From assembly GCF_014640815.1 (NCBI RefSeq), contig NZ_BMHM01000004.1, positions 62,001 through 126,000 on the forward strand: 64,000 nucleotides of DNA, read 5' to 3'. Below are positions 7,374-17,071 of this stretch, piece after piece; the stretch's first letter is position 1; every line of letters begins with the position of its first letter. The translations under genes and the position numbers were made by a program. Origin of the DNA: Vreelandella lutescens. Its GTDB lineage: Bacteria; Pseudomonadota; Gammaproteobacteria; Pseudomonadales; Halomonadaceae. The notes under the pieces were generated by a model. That model saw only the letters and a program-made list of their open reading frames with translations. It was not told the DNA's origin and did no database searches.

Positions 7374-8183
7374 TCAAAAGCGTACGGGGCGTGGCAAGCG
7401 ATTCGGCAAACACTGCCCACTGGGTGGTTGGTAGCCGTGAGACAAACTCTCCCAGGTAAAGTGCTGCGCCTGCTCGCAAGCGGTTGGTAAGCGTTCACCC
7501 GCAGCCAGACGCGCTGCTAAGGCTGAGGCTAATGTGCAGCCAGAGCCATGAAACGCTTCAGGCAGCCGCGGCCACTGCCACTGTCGGGTGGTGTCAGGTG
7601 AGTGCAGCGTATGAACAACCTGCTGAGCCGTTCCCGGTAGCGGATCATCCGTCGCCGTCACTAATACCGCTTGGCAGCCTTGTGACAGCAGTGACACCGC
7701 ACGGGCGGTATCGTCATAAGGCTCATGAATCTCAGGCGTCAGCGCCGCTAACTCAAAGCGATTCGGCGTTAAGATATCCACAAGGGGTAGCAGCCGGTCA
7801 CGGTAAAGGGCCTGCAAAGCGGCTGTGGATAACACAGCACCGCCGCCTGCTTTAATGACCGGGTCGGCGACCACGGGCACGCCTGGGAAGCGGCGAATAA
7901 TCTGTTCTGCGGCGCGCAGCGTGGCTTCATTTGCTAACAGGCCAAGCTTAATCGCTGCCACCTGCATATCACCCAGCGCTTCGGCCATTTGGCGCATCGC
8001 GCCGGGGTCGGCTGGCATGACCCGTGACACGTTATGGCAGTTCTGTACCGTCAGCGCAGTGGGGATAGTGACCGCCCAACCGCCGCAGGCAGCAATGGCT
8101 TCACTATCGGCAATCAAACCGGCACCACCCGTTGGGTCATGGCCTGCTAACACTAAAACAACGGGGGGAAGGGGTTGGCGCAT
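7374..8183 (-). CDS. thiD: ThiD-type hydroxymethylpyrimidine / phosphomethylpyrimidine kinase
   Basis: Ribokinase-fold kinase of thiamine synthesis, phosphorylating HMP and HMP-P in the cytosol. The 269-residue product starts with the diagnostic V-L-V-L-A-G-H-D-P-T-G-G-A-G and a helix with D-S-E-A-I-A-A-C-G-G. It also has T-V-Q-N-C, V-V-A-D-P-V and, at the C-terminus, the anion-hole/catalytic motif F-H-G-S-G-C-T-L-A-S-A. The HMP kinase pattern A-G-x-D-P-S-G-G is slightly changed (H-D-P-T). ATG 8183 overlaps the hemJ stop (TGATG), implying coupling. No other thiamine gene is adjacent, so a stand-alone or salvage role is possible. Confidence 0.9.
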   Translation of the reverse strand: MRQPLPPVVLVLAGHDPTGGAGLIADSEAIAACGGWAVTIPTALTVQNCHNVSRVMPADPGAMRQMAEALGDMQVAAIKLGLLANEATLRAAEQIIRRFPGVPVVADPVIKAGGGAVLSTAALQALYRDRLLPLVDILTPNRFELAALTPEIHEPYDDTARAVSLLSQGCQAVLVTATDDPLPGTAQQVVHTLHSPDTTRQWQWPRLPEAFHGSGCTLASALAARLAAGERLPTACEQAQHFTWESLSHGYQPPSGQCLPNRLPRPVRF

Positions 8184-8614
8184 CAAAACGGCTTCACTAC
8201 CGCGAGTAGAATAATCGCCACCAGTGCAATCACGGGCGCTTCATTGAACCAGCGAAAAAACACGTGGCTCTTGGTACAGCGCGACTGGTCGAACTGTTTC
8301 AGGTAAATCAGGCAAACATGGTGGTAGGCAATGAGCAGCACGACTAATGTCAGCTTGGCATGCATCCAGCCCTGGCTAAACCAGGCAGGCACTAAATAGA
8401 GCAACCAACCACCGAAGATCAGCACCAGGATCATCGACGGCGTCATGATGCCACGGTAGAGCTTACGCTCCATGGTTTTGAAGTAAGTGATCGCTTGCTC
8501 ATCGCCTTTGTCGCGTGCCATGGCGTGGTACACATAGAGCCGTGGCAAATAGAACAGTGCGGCAAACCAAGTGACAACGGCCATTAAGTGAATAGCCTTT
8601 ACCCATTCGTACAT
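8183..8614 (-). CDS. hemJ: HemJ, protoporphyrinogen IX oxidase (UPF0093 membrane protein)
   Basis: Inner-membrane enzyme that oxidises protoporphyrinogen IX to protoporphyrin IX in bacteria lacking HemG/HemY. The 143-residue protein has four predicted membrane helices. The N-terminus W-V-K-A-I-H-L-M-A-V-V-T-W-F-A holds the conserved His; Y-L-P-R-L-Y-V-Y-H, then R-K-L-Y-R-G-I-M-T-P, and W-M-H-A-K-L-T-L-V are other family blocks (the conserved Lys of H-x-K-L). It overlaps thiD downstream and lies in the same strand block as hemL, which fits a heme role. Confidence 0.9.
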   Translation of the reverse strand: MYEWVKAIHLMAVVTWFAALFYLPRLYVYHAMARDKGDEQAITYFKTMERKLYRGIMTPSMILVLIFGGWLLYLVPAWFSQGWMHAKLTLVVLLIAYHHVCLIYLKQFDQSRCTKSHVFFRWFNEAPVIALVAIILLAVVKPF

Positions 8615-8642
8615 GGTCTCTCCTTAGGCGGTGGGCTTCTTG

Positions 8643-10451
8643 CTAGGGATCCGTTTCGCGGGCATCCGTTTGTCGAGCGTCAGTGTAGTGGTAATAACGC
8701 TCAATCGCGCCGCGCGTAATGATACCTGAAATTCGCTGCTGCTTTGGTCGATAACCATGCACGACATACAGCGCTCCAAGCGCACTGTCTTGAAGTTTTA
8801 AAAAAGCTTCCGACAGCGTCGCCTGGAGACCAATAGGCGCCATTTCCAACCGCTGCCCTGGAATCTCCAACAAATCGATTAACTCATCCTCTGGCGGTGC
8901 TTCTCCATTCAGCGCCTCATCGTGCTCCAGTAGCCAGCGGGCCAGCTCTGCGGCTTTAAGCGCCAATACCGGCTTATCATCACTGGAGCGCTCAATCACC
9001 AGCCACATAGGGTTGGTTTCCAGCAGGCGGCGAGCCTGATCGGGGGTAATCATACGTTCGGTGCGCACCAGCTGGCGCTCCATTACTGCAGGCACCGATA
9101 CACGGGAAAGCGCCTGCATCAATGGCTGCTGTAACGGATGCAACCCATAGCGTACTGAGCTAATAAAAAAACCTTCGCAGCCCGTTAACTGGCGTGACGT
9201 TAAGCAGGCCACTACGACTACCAGCATCCCTGGCAGCATAATAGTCGGCGTGTGAGTGAGCTCTAGCAGTGCCATCAACGCCGCCAGCGGTGCCTGAAGT
9301 ACCGCCCCCATCATGGCCGCCATGCCGAGCATGGCATAAATCCCCGGGTCAGCGGCTCTCTCAGGCCATAGCCAGCCACCTAACATACCGCCTAGCGCGC
9401 CAGTGGCCGCCCCCGCGACCAGTACCGGGCCAATAATGCCGATGGGTACGCCGCCTGCGACGGTAATCGCGGTGATTAACAGCTTAGCCACCATCAGCGC
9501 CAGCAGCACATTAATGCTTAGTTGATTATTCAGCGCCGCCGCCACGCTGTCATAACCGATGCCTTGAATTTCAGGAAACCACCATGCCAACACACCGGTA
9601 GCCACCCCGACCACGCCTAGCCTTACCCACAGCGGCCATTGTTGAAGGCGTTGGCTGCGGGAGATATGGATAAACACCCCCGCCATTAACCCAATCACCA
9701 GGCCAATAATGACGATCCAGGGCAGGTTCATCAGTGACCCTAACGCCACCTCAGGTATCCGAAACGCGGGCTCATTGCCATACACCAACTGCGCCACCAG
9801 CGCTCCCATGGTAGAGGCTAAAATCACCGGCATAAAACTCATGAGGGTGTACTCCATCATCACCACTTCCATGGCGAAGATTACCCCGGCGATCGGTGTA
9901 TTGAACGAAGCGGAAATGCCCGCCGCCGTTCCACAAGCGACCAGCACCCGTAAACTGTTATTGGGTAACCGAAGCTTTAACCCTAAACCGCTGGAAGCCG
10001 CCGCGCCTAAATGAATCGCCGGGCCTTCCCGTCCGGCAGATAAGCCACCCAACACGGAGACGACGCCCACCCACCACTGGTTCAGCCAGTTACGCAGGGG
10101 AAAGCGCCCCTGGTGGTAGGTGAGTCGCTCGATCACATGGCTCACCCCGAGCTTGCGCGCAGCAGCTCGCTGGCGATACAACAATAGGCCGATAACAGTG
10201 ACAGCAACCATAGGGAGGAGCGCTCTTAACCAAGGTGCTAACCCCTCAAACGCTTCCGGATTCCCTTCCGGCATATACAGCATCGCTCCGGCTTCTAGCA
10301 GCAGGCGAAATGCCACCATCACTGCCCCAGTAATCACCCCAGACACCAGCCCCAACACACACAGTTGCGGCAGGGCATCAACGTTCGCCAGTTGACGACG
10401 AAAGCTCTCTAAGGTGAAGTCTGACCGTGAAAAACGTGCCACAACGTCCAT
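8643..10451 (-). CDS. ClC-family chloride channel / transporter with C-terminal CBS region
   Basis: Integral membrane anion transporter, 602 residues. The membrane part (about 30-440) has many hydrophobic helices and the hallmark G-R-E-G-P at about residue 142-146 (S-A-G-R-E-G-P-A-I-H-L-G), in which the Glu is the gating/proton-coupling residue of ClC proteins. The usual first chloride-binding motif G-S-G-I-P is replaced by G-V-S-H-V-I-E-R. The third motif is present as I-G-I-I-G-P. Two CBS-like segments occupy the last ~150 residues (after 455), suggesting nucleotide control. Whether it is a channel or a Cl/H exchanger cannot be told by eye. It starts at ATG 10451, divergent from argC. Confidence 0.9.
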   Translation of the reverse strand: MDVVARFSRSDFTLESFRRQLANVDALPQLCVLGLVSGVITGAVMVAFRLLLEAGAMLYMPEGNPEAFEGLAPWLRALLPMVAVTVIGLLLYRQRAAARKLGVSHVIERLTYHQGRFPLRNWLNQWWVGVVSVLGGLSAGREGPAIHLGAAASSGLGLKLRLPNNSLRVLVACGTAAGISASFNTPIAGVIFAMEVVMMEYTLMSFMPVILASTMGALVAQLVYGNEPAFRIPEVALGSLMNLPWIVIIGLVIGLMAGVFIHISRSQRLQQWPLWVRLGVVGVATGVLAWWFPEIQGIGYDSVAAALNNQLSINVLLALMVAKLLITAITVAGGVPIGIIGPVLVAGAATGALGGMLGGWLWPERAADPGIYAMLGMAAMMGAVLQAPLAALMALLELTHTPTIMLPGMLVVVVACLTSRQLTGCEGFFISSVRYGLHPLQQPLMQALSRVSVPAVMERQLVRTERMITPDQARRLLETNPMWLVIERSSDDKPVLALKAAELARWLLEHDEALNGEAPPEDELIDLLEIPGQRLEMAPIGLQATLSEAFLKLQDSALGALYVVHGYRPKQQRISGIITRGAIERYYHYTDARQTDARETDP

Positions 10452-10587
10452 CCTTGTGTTTGTTTTTTCGTTTCATCGCTTCGCGATGCACAGCGCTCTT
10501 CTGCGCTTGCTCTCTTGTGTATCATAGCTGGATACACTTCAACAGCCTGGGCACACTCATTAGGCTGTTAATTACCTAAGCGTTGAC

Positions 10588-10600
10588 TGTGCTAAGCACA
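10588..10600. promoter_or_regulatory. Small palindrome immediately upstream of argC
   Basis: Perfect inverted repeat TGTGCT-A-AGCACA just before the argC ribosome site (AAGGAGG). It may be an operator or a weak mRNA hairpin near the start; nothing identifies a binding protein. Confidence 0.3.
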
Positions 10601-10613
10601 CAAGGAGGGGATT

Positions 10614-11648
10614 GTGATTAAAGTTGGTATTGTGGGCGGCACCGGCTACACCGGCGTAGAACTTCTCAGGCTACTGGCCCAGCATCCCCAAGTAAGCGTA
10701 GAAGCCATCACCTCGCGCTCTGAAGCGGGCGTGAAAGTATGCGACATGTACCCTAATTTACGCGGCCACTACGACACACTGGCATTTAGCGAGCCTGATG
10801 CTAAAGCGCTCGGCGCAATGGATGCGGTGTTTTTTGCCACGCCCCATGGCGTTGCCCACGCGCTTGCAGGAGAGCTGCTGGCAAACGGCACCCGCGTCAT
10901 CGACCTCTCTGCCGATTTCCGTCTACGCGATGCCGACGAGTGGAGCCGTTGGTACGACCAGCCCCACGGCGCGCCGGAACTGCTGGAAGAAGCCGTTTAC
11001 GGCCTGCCCGAAATGCATCGCGAAAAGATCAAGACGGCACGCTTGATTGCTGTCCCCGGCTGCTACCCCACTGCCGTTCAACTAGGCTACCTGCCGCTGT
11101 TAGAAGCTGGCTTGATTGATCCGAGCCAGCTGATTGCCGACTGTAAATCCGGTGTGACCGGTGCTGGCCGCGGCGCTAAGGTCGCCTCGCTGCTCGCCGA
11201 GGCCAGTGAATCCATGAAAGCCTACGGCGCAGGCGGCCATCGCCACCTGCCAGAAATTCGTCAAGGCTTGGGCGATATGCAGCCCAACCCAGTGGGGTTG
11301 ACCTTTGTTCCCCATCTAACGCCTATGATTCGCGGCATTCACGCCACGCTTTACAGCACGCTGACCGCCGAGCCAGAAGATCTACAGGCGCTCTTTGAGC
11401 AGCGCTACGCCAACGAGCCGTTTGTTGATGTGATGCCCGCAGGCAGCCACCCGGAAACCCGCAGTGTCAAAGGCAACAATACCTGCCGCATCGCGGTCCA
11501 CCGCCCGGGTAACGGCAATACGGTTGTAGTGCTCTCGGTCATTGATAACCTGGTGAAGGGCGCTTCTGGGCAAGCCATTCAAAACCTTAACTTGATGTTC
11601 GGTTTTGATGAACACATGGGGCTCAACGCCCCCGCGCTGATGCCTTAA
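10614..11648 (+). CDS. argC: ArgC, N-acetyl-gamma-glutamyl-phosphate reductase
   Basis: NADPH-dependent cytosolic enzyme of arginine synthesis, reducing N-acetylglutamyl phosphate to the semialdehyde. The 344-residue product opens with the Rossmann motif [16 protein letters not shown]. Catalytic Cys150 sits in the signature V-P-G-C-Y-P-T-A. Further family blocks are F-F-A-T-P-H-G-V and H-R-H-L-P-E-I, and the C-terminal [10 protein letters not shown]. The start is GTG 10614, supported by AAGGAGGGG at an ideal distance and by the typical protein start M-I-K-V-G-I-V-G. It is a single gene unit; erpA follows 100 bases later. Confidence 0.97.
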   Translation: MIKVGIVGGTGYTGVELLRLLAQHPQVSVEAITSRSEAGVKVCDMYPNLRGHYDTLAFSEPDAKALGAMDAVFFATPHGVAHALAGELLANGTRVIDLSADFRLRDADEWSRWYDQPHGAPELLEEAVYGLPEMHREKIKTARLIAVPGCYPTAVQLGYLPLLEAGLIDPSQLIADCKSGVTGAGRGAKVASLLAEASESMKAYGAGGHRHLPEIRQGLGDMQPNPVGLTFVPHLTPMIRGIHATLYSTLTAEPEDLQALFEQRYANEPFVDVMPAGSHPETRSVKGNNTCRIAVHRPGNGNTVVVLSVIDNLVKGASGQAIQNLNLMFGFDEHMGLNAPALMP

Positions 11649-11750
11649 CGTTTGAGGAATTCCCAGCAATAGTTGACCAATTTGCTGGGAATTACCCATA
11701 ATCACCCTCCATTGCGGATTATTCGTTCTTAAAGCTCGCGGGAGGTACCC

Positions 11751-12104
11751 ATGAGCGGTGCAGAAGCTTTTGTTCCAACCCCCCTATTACTCTCAGACAG
11801 CGCACGCAAACGTATCAAAGCGTTAATGGCTGAAGAGAGTAACCCTGCGCTAAAACTGCGCGTGTACGTAACCGGTGGCGGCTGTTCAGGTTTTCAATAC
11901 GGGTTTGACTTCGCGGACAGCGTTGCCGAAGACGACACGCTGATTGAATTTGGCGACGCTACGCTGGTCGTTGACCCGCTCTCTTACCAGTACTTAGTGG
12001 GCTCCACGGTGGATTATGAAGAGGGCTTAGCAGGGGCGCGTTTTCGTGTCCAAAACCCAAATGCCACCACGACTTGCGGGTGCGGTGCCTCATTTATGGT
12101 GTGA
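11751..12104 (+). CDS. erpA: ErpA, iron-sulfur cluster insertion protein
   Basis: A-type iron-sulfur carrier of 117 residues that passes [4Fe-4S] clusters to target enzymes. The three conserved cysteines are visible: one in G-G-G-C-S-G-F-Q-Y and two in the C-terminal T-T-C-G-C-G-A-S-F. The sequence [15 protein letters not shown] and F-R-V-Q-N-P-N-A match ErpA rather than IscA. A GGGAGG site precedes ATG 11751. argC-erpA adjacency is common in gammaproteobacteria. Confidence 0.95.
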   Translation: MSGAEAFVPTPLLLSDSARKRIKALMAEESNPALKLRVYVTGGGCSGFQYGFDFADSVAEDDTLIEFGDATLVVDPLSYQYLVGSTVDYEEGLAGARFRVQNPNATTTCGCGASFMV

Positions 12105-12140
12105 CCAACGTTGGTAACAACTCCTCCCCGTGACTTGACG

Positions 12141-12162
12141 CCTTGGCGGTTTCTCGCCAAGG
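12141..12162 (+). terminator. Hairpin between erpA and the amino-acid transporter genes
   Basis: Stem CCTTGGCG / CGCCAAGG with a 6-base loop, 36 bases after the erpA stop. It lacks a long T tract, so it is a weak terminator at best. Confidence 0.45.
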
Positions 12163-12252
12163 TTGAAAGGTCAATAACGGTTGCATCGCCAATTTATAAG
12201 AAAAAAAATTCTGTAAATAGCGCGGCAAACCACATAAAACATGGGGAAACTA

Positions 12253-13020
12253 ATGAAGCACCTATTCACTACCTCTGCTATTGCGACCGCCATCACACTG
12301 GGCTTGGGCAGTACCACCGCGTTTGCACAAACGCCGTCTGTTAATGTGGCCACTGACCCAAGCTTTGTGCCCTTTGAGATGCTCGACCCCGAGACCGGTG
12401 AAATGATCGGTTTCGATATGGACATCATCAACGAAGTTGCCAAGCGTGCTGGCTTTGAAGTCAATCTTACAACGATGGAATTTGCCGGCATTATTCCTGC
12501 CGTGCAAACCGGTAGCCAAGAGATTGCTATTGCCGGTACCACGATTACCGAAGAGCGTGCTCAGATCGTTGATTTCTCAGACCCCTACTACGATTCGGGT
12601 CTGCAGATTATTGTTCGCGCTGATAACGATGACATTGAAAGCATCGAAGACCTTGCAGGTCTCTCAGTTGCTACGCGCATTGGTTCCACCAGCTACGACT
12701 TCCTGCAAGAAGAGCTAGGTGACGACGCCGATATCACGCCTTACCCCGCCATGAGCGATATGTACATGGCACTGCTGGGCCGCAACGTCGATGCAGTGTT
12801 CTACGATGCCCCTAACGTCTCCTACTTCGCACAAACCCGCGGTGAAGGACGCACAAAAGTAGTTGGCCCCCTCTATGAAGGCCAACAGTACGGTATCGTT
12901 TTCCACAAAGGCAGCCAGTGGGTAGAGCCTACCAACGAAGCTCTTGCCGCCATGAGAGAAGACGGCACCTACGACGAAATCTATGAAAAATGGTTTGGCG
13001 AAGCACCCAGCGAAGAGTGA
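12253..13020 (+). CDS. glnH: Glutamine-type amino-acid ABC transporter, periplasmic binding protein
   Basis: Periplasmic solute-binding protein, 255 residues, family 3. A Sec signal (residues 1-24, ending T-A-F-A-Q) precedes the mature domain. Ligand-binding blocks resemble E. coli GlnH throughout: [35 protein letters not shown] and F-S-D-P-Y-Y-D-S-G. The C-terminus also fits ([14 protein letters not shown]). The start at 12253 was chosen because GGGGA lies at a good distance; the ATG at 12241 overlaps that site. It is followed by the permease and ATPase genes. Substrate is inferred as glutamine or another polar amino acid. Confidence 0.85.
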   Translation: MKHLFTTSAIATAITLGLGSTTAFAQTPSVNVATDPSFVPFEMLDPETGEMIGFDMDIINEVAKRAGFEVNLTTMEFAGIIPAVQTGSQEIAIAGTTITEERAQIVDFSDPYYDSGLQIIVRADNDDIESIEDLAGLSVATRIGSTSYDFLQEELGDDADITPYPAMSDMYMALLGRNVDAVFYDAPNVSYFAQTRGEGRTKVVGPLYEGQQYGIVFHKGSQWVEPTNEALAAMREDGTYDEIYEKWFGEAPSEE

Positions 13021-13118
13021 TTTAACGATTAACTAAACAAGTAAACCTTGATCAGGGCCGGGCGGCCTAGCCCCCGGCCCTGCTTTGTTTCTCATTATTT
13101 TGACTCGGGAGTATATGC

Positions 13119-13790
13119 GTGGACGTCAATTTTCAGTTTGACTGGTCGGCAGCGTTTGGGTCTATTCCCTATCTGTTACCGGGTATTCCCTGGACGCTGC
13201 TTATCTCGTTTGGTGGCCTTGCCTTCGGTTTTTTTATCGGCATTTTCTTTGGCCTGTTACGTATCAGCCGCGTGCCGTTGTTGCGATGGTTAGCGATTTT
13301 CTATATTGAAGTGTTTCGTGGCACCCCCATTCTGGTTCAAGTGCTGTTCATTTTTTATGGGTTACCACAGCTATTGGGTAGTCCTATTAATGCCTTGGTC
13401 GCCGGTATTGCCGCGATTGCCGTTAACTCAGGGGCTTATATCTCTGAAATTGTTCGTGGTGGCGTTCAGTCTATCGAGCGAGGTCAGCGGGAAGCTTCTT
13501 TATCACTGGGTCTCTCACGCCCCCAAGCGTTTCGTTATGTCATTTGGCCTCAAGCCTTTCGCCGCATGATTCCTTCGCTGGGCAACCAGGGCATTATCAG
13601 TATTAAAGACACCTCGCTGTTCTCAGTGATTGGCGTTGGCGAACTGGTTCGTCAGGGACAAATTTATATCTCCACCACGTTCACCGCCCTTGAGGTCTAC
13701 TTCATGGTGGCGCTGATGTATCTGGCCATCACCTGGACACTGTCAATCTTACTGCGTCAGCTTGAGCGCAGAGGCCTGGTCGGACAATAA
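13119..13790 (+). CDS. glnP: Amino-acid ABC transporter permease (GlnP-like)
   Basis: Inner-membrane permease of 223 residues with about five helices. Family features include [11 protein letters not shown] near residue 65 and the ATPase-contact EAA loop [31 protein letters not shown] follows. It resembles the HisM/GlnP group. The start is GTG 13119, set by GGGAG seven bases upstream and giving the expected N-terminus (F-D-W-S-A). It lies between the binding-protein and ATPase genes with an 11-base gap to the latter. A homodimer is likely because only one permease gene is present. Confidence 0.88.
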   Translation: MDVNFQFDWSAAFGSIPYLLPGIPWTLLISFGGLAFGFFIGIFFGLLRISRVPLLRWLAIFYIEVFRGTPILVQVLFIFYGLPQLLGSPINALVAGIAAIAVNSGAYISEIVRGGVQSIERGQREASLSLGLSRPQAFRYVIWPQAFRRMIPSLGNQGIISIKDTSLFSVIGVGELVRQGQIYISTTFTALEVYFMVALMYLAITWTLSILLRQLERRGLVGQ

Positions 13791-13801
13791 GGACACGCGC
13801 A

Positions 13802-14590
13802 ATGAACGATGCAATCAAGAACGACGCGATCAAGAACGACACAGCGCAACCCATTGTGCGTATGCAAAAGCTGAATAAGCACTTTGGCAGTCTTCATGTA
13901 CTTAACGGCATTGATTTAGAAATTATCCCCGGCGAAGTGGTGGTGATTATCGGTGCCAGCGGCTCGGGGAAATCCACCCTAATTCGCTGCATTAATGGGT
14001 TGGAAGAGTTCCAGTCAGGCACATTGGTGGTCGACAACAATGAGCTACTACCGCTGGGCAAGAGCACCAAAGCGCTGCAAACCATCCGCACCGAAGTGGG
14101 CATGGTGTTTCAGCAGTTCAATCTGTTCCCCCATCTTAGCGTGCTCGATAACGTCACTCTCGCCCCGATGAAAGTGCGTGGCTGGAGCCGCCAGGATGCC
14201 GAAGAGACCGCTAAGCGACTGCTTGATCGCGTAGGCATTGCCGACCAAGCAAATAAGTACCCAAGCCAGCTCTCCGGCGGCCAGCAGCAGCGTGTGGCGC
14301 TGGCCCGTGCGCTGGCCATGGAGCCGCGCCTCATGCTGTTTGACGAGCCAACGTCAGCCCTTGACCCCGAGATGATTGGTGAAGTGCTAGACGCCATGCG
14401 GGAGCTTGCCAAAGAGGGCATGACCATGGTGATTGTTACCCACGAGATGGGCTTTGCCCGAGAAGTGGCTGACCGCATCATCTTTATCCATAAAGGCGAA
14501 ATTGCCGAACAAGGGCCACCCGAGCAGCTGTTTGATGCCCCTCAACACGAACGCACCCAATCGTTTTTGGCACGGGTATTGAAGCACTAA
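13802..14590 (+). CDS. glnQ: Amino-acid ABC transporter ATP-binding protein (GlnQ-like)
   Basis: Cytosolic ATPase subunit, 262 residues. Walker A is G-A-S-G-S-G-K-S-T, the signature is L-S-G-G-Q-Q-Q-R, Walker B is [13 protein letters not shown] and the switch His is in V-T-H-E-M-G-F-A. These match the polar amino-acid subclass (GlnQ/HisP). The N-terminus carries a short duplicated hexamer (D-A-I-K-N twice), coded by a near-perfect DNA repeat at about 13807-13835, absent from typical family members; translation could begin there by slippage-driven expansion. A strong terminator follows. Confidence 0.92.
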   Translation: MNDAIKNDAIKNDTAQPIVRMQKLNKHFGSLHVLNGIDLEIIPGEVVVIIGASGSGKSTLIRCINGLEEFQSGTLVVDNNELLPLGKSTKALQTIRTEVGMVFQQFNLFPHLSVLDNVTLAPMKVRGWSRQDAEETAKRLLDRVGIADQANKYPSQLSGGQQQRVALARALAMEPRLMLFDEPTSALDPEMIGEVLDAMRELAKEGMTMVIVTHEMGFAREVADRIIFIHKGEIAEQGPPEQLFDAPQHERTQSFLARVLKH

Positions 14591-14643
14591 ACCACGCTAA
14601 ATAACGGTTTCACACGGCGCGTTTAACGCCAATAACGCCACCT

Positions 14644-14678
14644 AAAATGGCCTGTCTTCATGACAGGCCATTTTTTTT
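14644..14678 (+). terminator. Rho-independent terminator after glnQ
   Basis: Perfect 13-bp stem AAAATGGCCTGTC / GACAGGCCATTTT with a 5-base loop, continuing into a T run. It closes the transporter operon just before the origin-like region. Confidence 0.95.
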
Positions 14679-14679
14679 G

Positions 14680-15085
14680 CCTGTGGATACTATTTTTTAC
14701 AACGTTCTCTCACCTCCGCTACACCCCCCGCCATGAGCGCTTTTAAACGTGTCAACGCGCTCCTATGGAGGTTGTTCACAGGTGCGGTAACAAGCCAGGT
14801 ATCCAGCGGTGGATAACCCGTTGCTAGCCAGCGCTGTGGGTAAGTCGTATTTTCATCCACAGCTTCAACACCGCTTCTACGCAGGCACTCCGTTGCTTAA
14901 TCACCTAAAGGTCAACAATGTAAAATGTTGATAAAAATAACGTTAATAGACTTATCAACAGATTTTGTCCACACCAGTAGTTACTACATCAACAGAACTT
15001 CTCTTATTTATTTTTATTTTGTTATTAATAAAGACAGAACCCCTCAGTTGGGGTGTGGAAAAACCTGACGGTTACCCACAGGAGG
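14680..15085. other. Probable chromosomal replication origin (oriC): DnaA-box cluster with AT-rich stretches
   Basis: Non-coding region upstream of mnmG with about eleven 9-mers close to the DnaA box TTATCCACA, most with one mismatch. On the plus strand: 14772-14780 (two mismatches), 14853-14861, 14952-14960, 14965-14973, 15072-15080. As reverse complement: 14682-14690, 14808-14816, 14835-14843, 14926-14934, 15054-15062. AT-rich stretches at about 14915-14964 and 15003-15034 could be the unwinding element. Location beside mnmG-rsmG-parAB is the standard gammaproteobacterial origin context. No dnaA gene is in the window. Function is inferred from these features. Confidence 0.8.
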
Positions 15086-15166
15086 TTTATACTGGCGGGC
15101 TTATTCCGTCAGCGCTGACATGCTGACCACATCATCCGTGCCAACAGGCACAAGACGAGGTGTCTC

Positions 15167-17071
15167 TTGAACTACCCCGACCGCTTTGACGTGATTGTCA
15201 TCGGCGGTGGCCATGCGGGAACTGAAGCCGCACTGGCCTCTGCTCGTATGGGCTGTCAAACCCTATTGCTAACTCACAACATCGAGACGCTTGGCCAAAT
15301 GTCGTGCAATCCCGCCATTGGCGGCATCGGCAAGAGCCATTTGGTGAAAGAAATTGATGCGCTCGGCGGTGCAATGGGGTTAGCGACGGACTTAGGTGGC
15401 ATCCAGTTTCGTGTGCTCAACGCACGTAAAGGGCCAGCGGTACGCGCAACCCGTGCCCAGGCCGACCGCATTCGCTACAAAGCCGCCATACGCGGTATGT
15501 TGGAAAACCAGCCGAACCTGACGATTTTTCAGCAGGCGGCAGGTGATCTCATTGTGGATAACCACACCGTGCGCGGTGTCGTGACCGAAACCGGCATTCG
15601 CTTTCATGCGGAATCTGTCGTGCTCTCAACGGGTACCTTCCTGGGCGGTGTTATCCACATTGGGTTGGATCAAAGCCGAGGAGGCCGCGCGGGTGATCCG
15701 CCCTCCAACGCGCTAGCCGAACGACTGCGTGCGTTGCCGTTTCACGTTGACCGACTCAAAACCGGCACGCCGCCGCGTATCGATGCCAAAACCGTCGATT
15801 TTTCGCAGCTGGAAGAGCAGCCAGGCGATACGCCAACGCCGGTAATGTCTTACCTTGGCTCGCGGGAAATGCACCCCCAGCAGGTGAGCTGCCATATCGC
15901 GCACACCAACGAGCGCACCCACGAGATTATTCTGGGTAATTTGGATCGCTCGCCGATGTACTCTGGCGTCATTGAAGGCATCGGCCCGCGCTACTGCCCG
16001 TCGATTGAAGACAAAGTGCACCGCTTTGCCGATAAATCGAGCCATCAGGTGTTCATCGAGCCAGAAGGCCTGGATACCCACGAGCTCTATCCCAACGGCA
16101 TCTCGACTTCGCTGCCGTTTGATGTGCAGCTGCAGGTGGTGCGCTCGATCAAAGGGTTAGAAAACGCGCACATTACGCGTCCTGGCTATGCCATTGAGTA
16201 CGATTTCTTTGATCCGCGGGATTTGAAACACTCGCTGGAAACCAAATTTATCCACAACCTGTTTTTTGCCGGACAAATCAACGGCACAACCGGTTATGAA
16301 GAAGCGGGTGCGCAAGGGCTACTGGCGGGCCTGAACGCCGCACGTCGCGCTAAACAGCTTGAAGCGTGGTACCCCCGCCGTGATGAAGCCTACCTAGGCG
16401 TTTTGGTAGACGATTTAATCACCATGGGCACCAAAGAGCCCTACCGCATGTTCACCTCACGGGCGGAATATCGTCTGCTGCTGCGTGAAGATAATGCCGA
16501 TCTGCGCCTGACCGAAAAAGGCCGCGAGCTGGGCTTGGTAGACGACACGCGCTGGGCTGCGTTTAGCCAAAAGCGCGAAGCTATCGAGCGGGAAACCGCA
16601 CGCTTGACCACCGCTTGGGTGCAGCCTAATAGTCCTGCCGCAGAAAAAATTGCTGAAAAAACCGGCAGGCCGCTACCCCGTGAGTACTGCTTAAGCGATT
16701 TGCTGAAACGCCCTGAGCTGACGTATGCCGATATTACCTCGCTTCCCGGTATGGAAAACGGTGACGTACACGACGAAGCCGTGGCCGAACAGGTGCAAAT
16801 TCAAGCTAAATATCAGGGCTATATTGATCGCCAGCAGGATGAGATCGATAAGCTTAAGCGTCATGAAGCCACGCCGCTGCCTGCGGAGCTGGATTACCAC
16901 CGGGTGGAAGGCCTCTCCAATGAGATTCGCCAAAAACTCAGCGACACTCGCCCAGAGACCCTTGCACAGGCCGCCAGGATTTCTGGGGTAACGCCCGCAG
17001 CCATATCGATTCTGCTTGTGCATCTGAAAAAACGTCGTCTGATCACCAACGCCGAGGTGGCCAACGGATGA
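15167..17071 (+). CDS. mnmG: MnmG (GidA), tRNA uridine-5-carboxymethylaminomethyl synthesis enzyme
   Basis: FAD-dependent protein that with MnmE modifies the wobble uridine (U34) of several tRNAs. The 634-residue product starts with the dinucleotide motif [14 protein letters not shown]. Family signatures are [21 protein letters not shown] and [18 protein letters not shown]. The start is an unusual TTG at 15167, chosen because GAGG sits 8 bases upstream and the first codons (N-Y-P-D-R-F-D-V) are the family start; no ATG or GTG fits. It is first in the mnmG-rsmG-parA-parB run, reading away from the origin. Confidence 0.98.
   Translation: MNYPDRFDVIVIGGGHAGTEAALASARMGCQTLLLTHNIETLGQMSCNPAIGGIGKSHLVKEIDALGGAMGLATDLGGIQFRVLNARKGPAVRATRAQADRIRYKAAIRGMLENQPNLTIFQQAAGDLIVDNHTVRGVVTETGIRFHAESVVLSTGTFLGGVIHIGLDQSRGGRAGDPPSNALAERLRALPFHVDRLKTGTPPRIDAKTVDFSQLEEQPGDTPTPVMSYLGSREMHPQQVSCHIAHTNERTHEIILGNLDRSPMYSGVIEGIGPRYCPSIEDKVHRFADKSSHQVFIEPEGLDTHELYPNGISTSLPFDVQLQVVRSIKGLENAHITRPGYAIEYDFFDPRDLKHSLETKFIHNLFFAGQINGTTGYEEAGAQGLLAGLNAARRAKQLEAWYPRRDEAYLGVLVDDLITMGTKEPYRMFTSRAEYRLLLREDNADLRLTEKGRELGLVDDTRWAAFSQKREAIERETARLTTAWVQPNSPAAEKIAEKTGRPLPREYCLSDLLKRPELTYADITSLPGMENGDVHDEAVAEQVQIQAKYQGYIDRQQDEIDKLKRHEATPLPAELDYHRVEGLSNEIRQKLSDTRPETLAQAARISGVTPAAISILLVHLKKRRLITNAEVANG

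Noticed and set aside
15730..15755. Half-site resembling parS (GTTTCACGT)
   Set aside because: Only one half fits and it lies within mnmG; no full TGTTTCACGTGAAACA-like palindrome was seen in the window.
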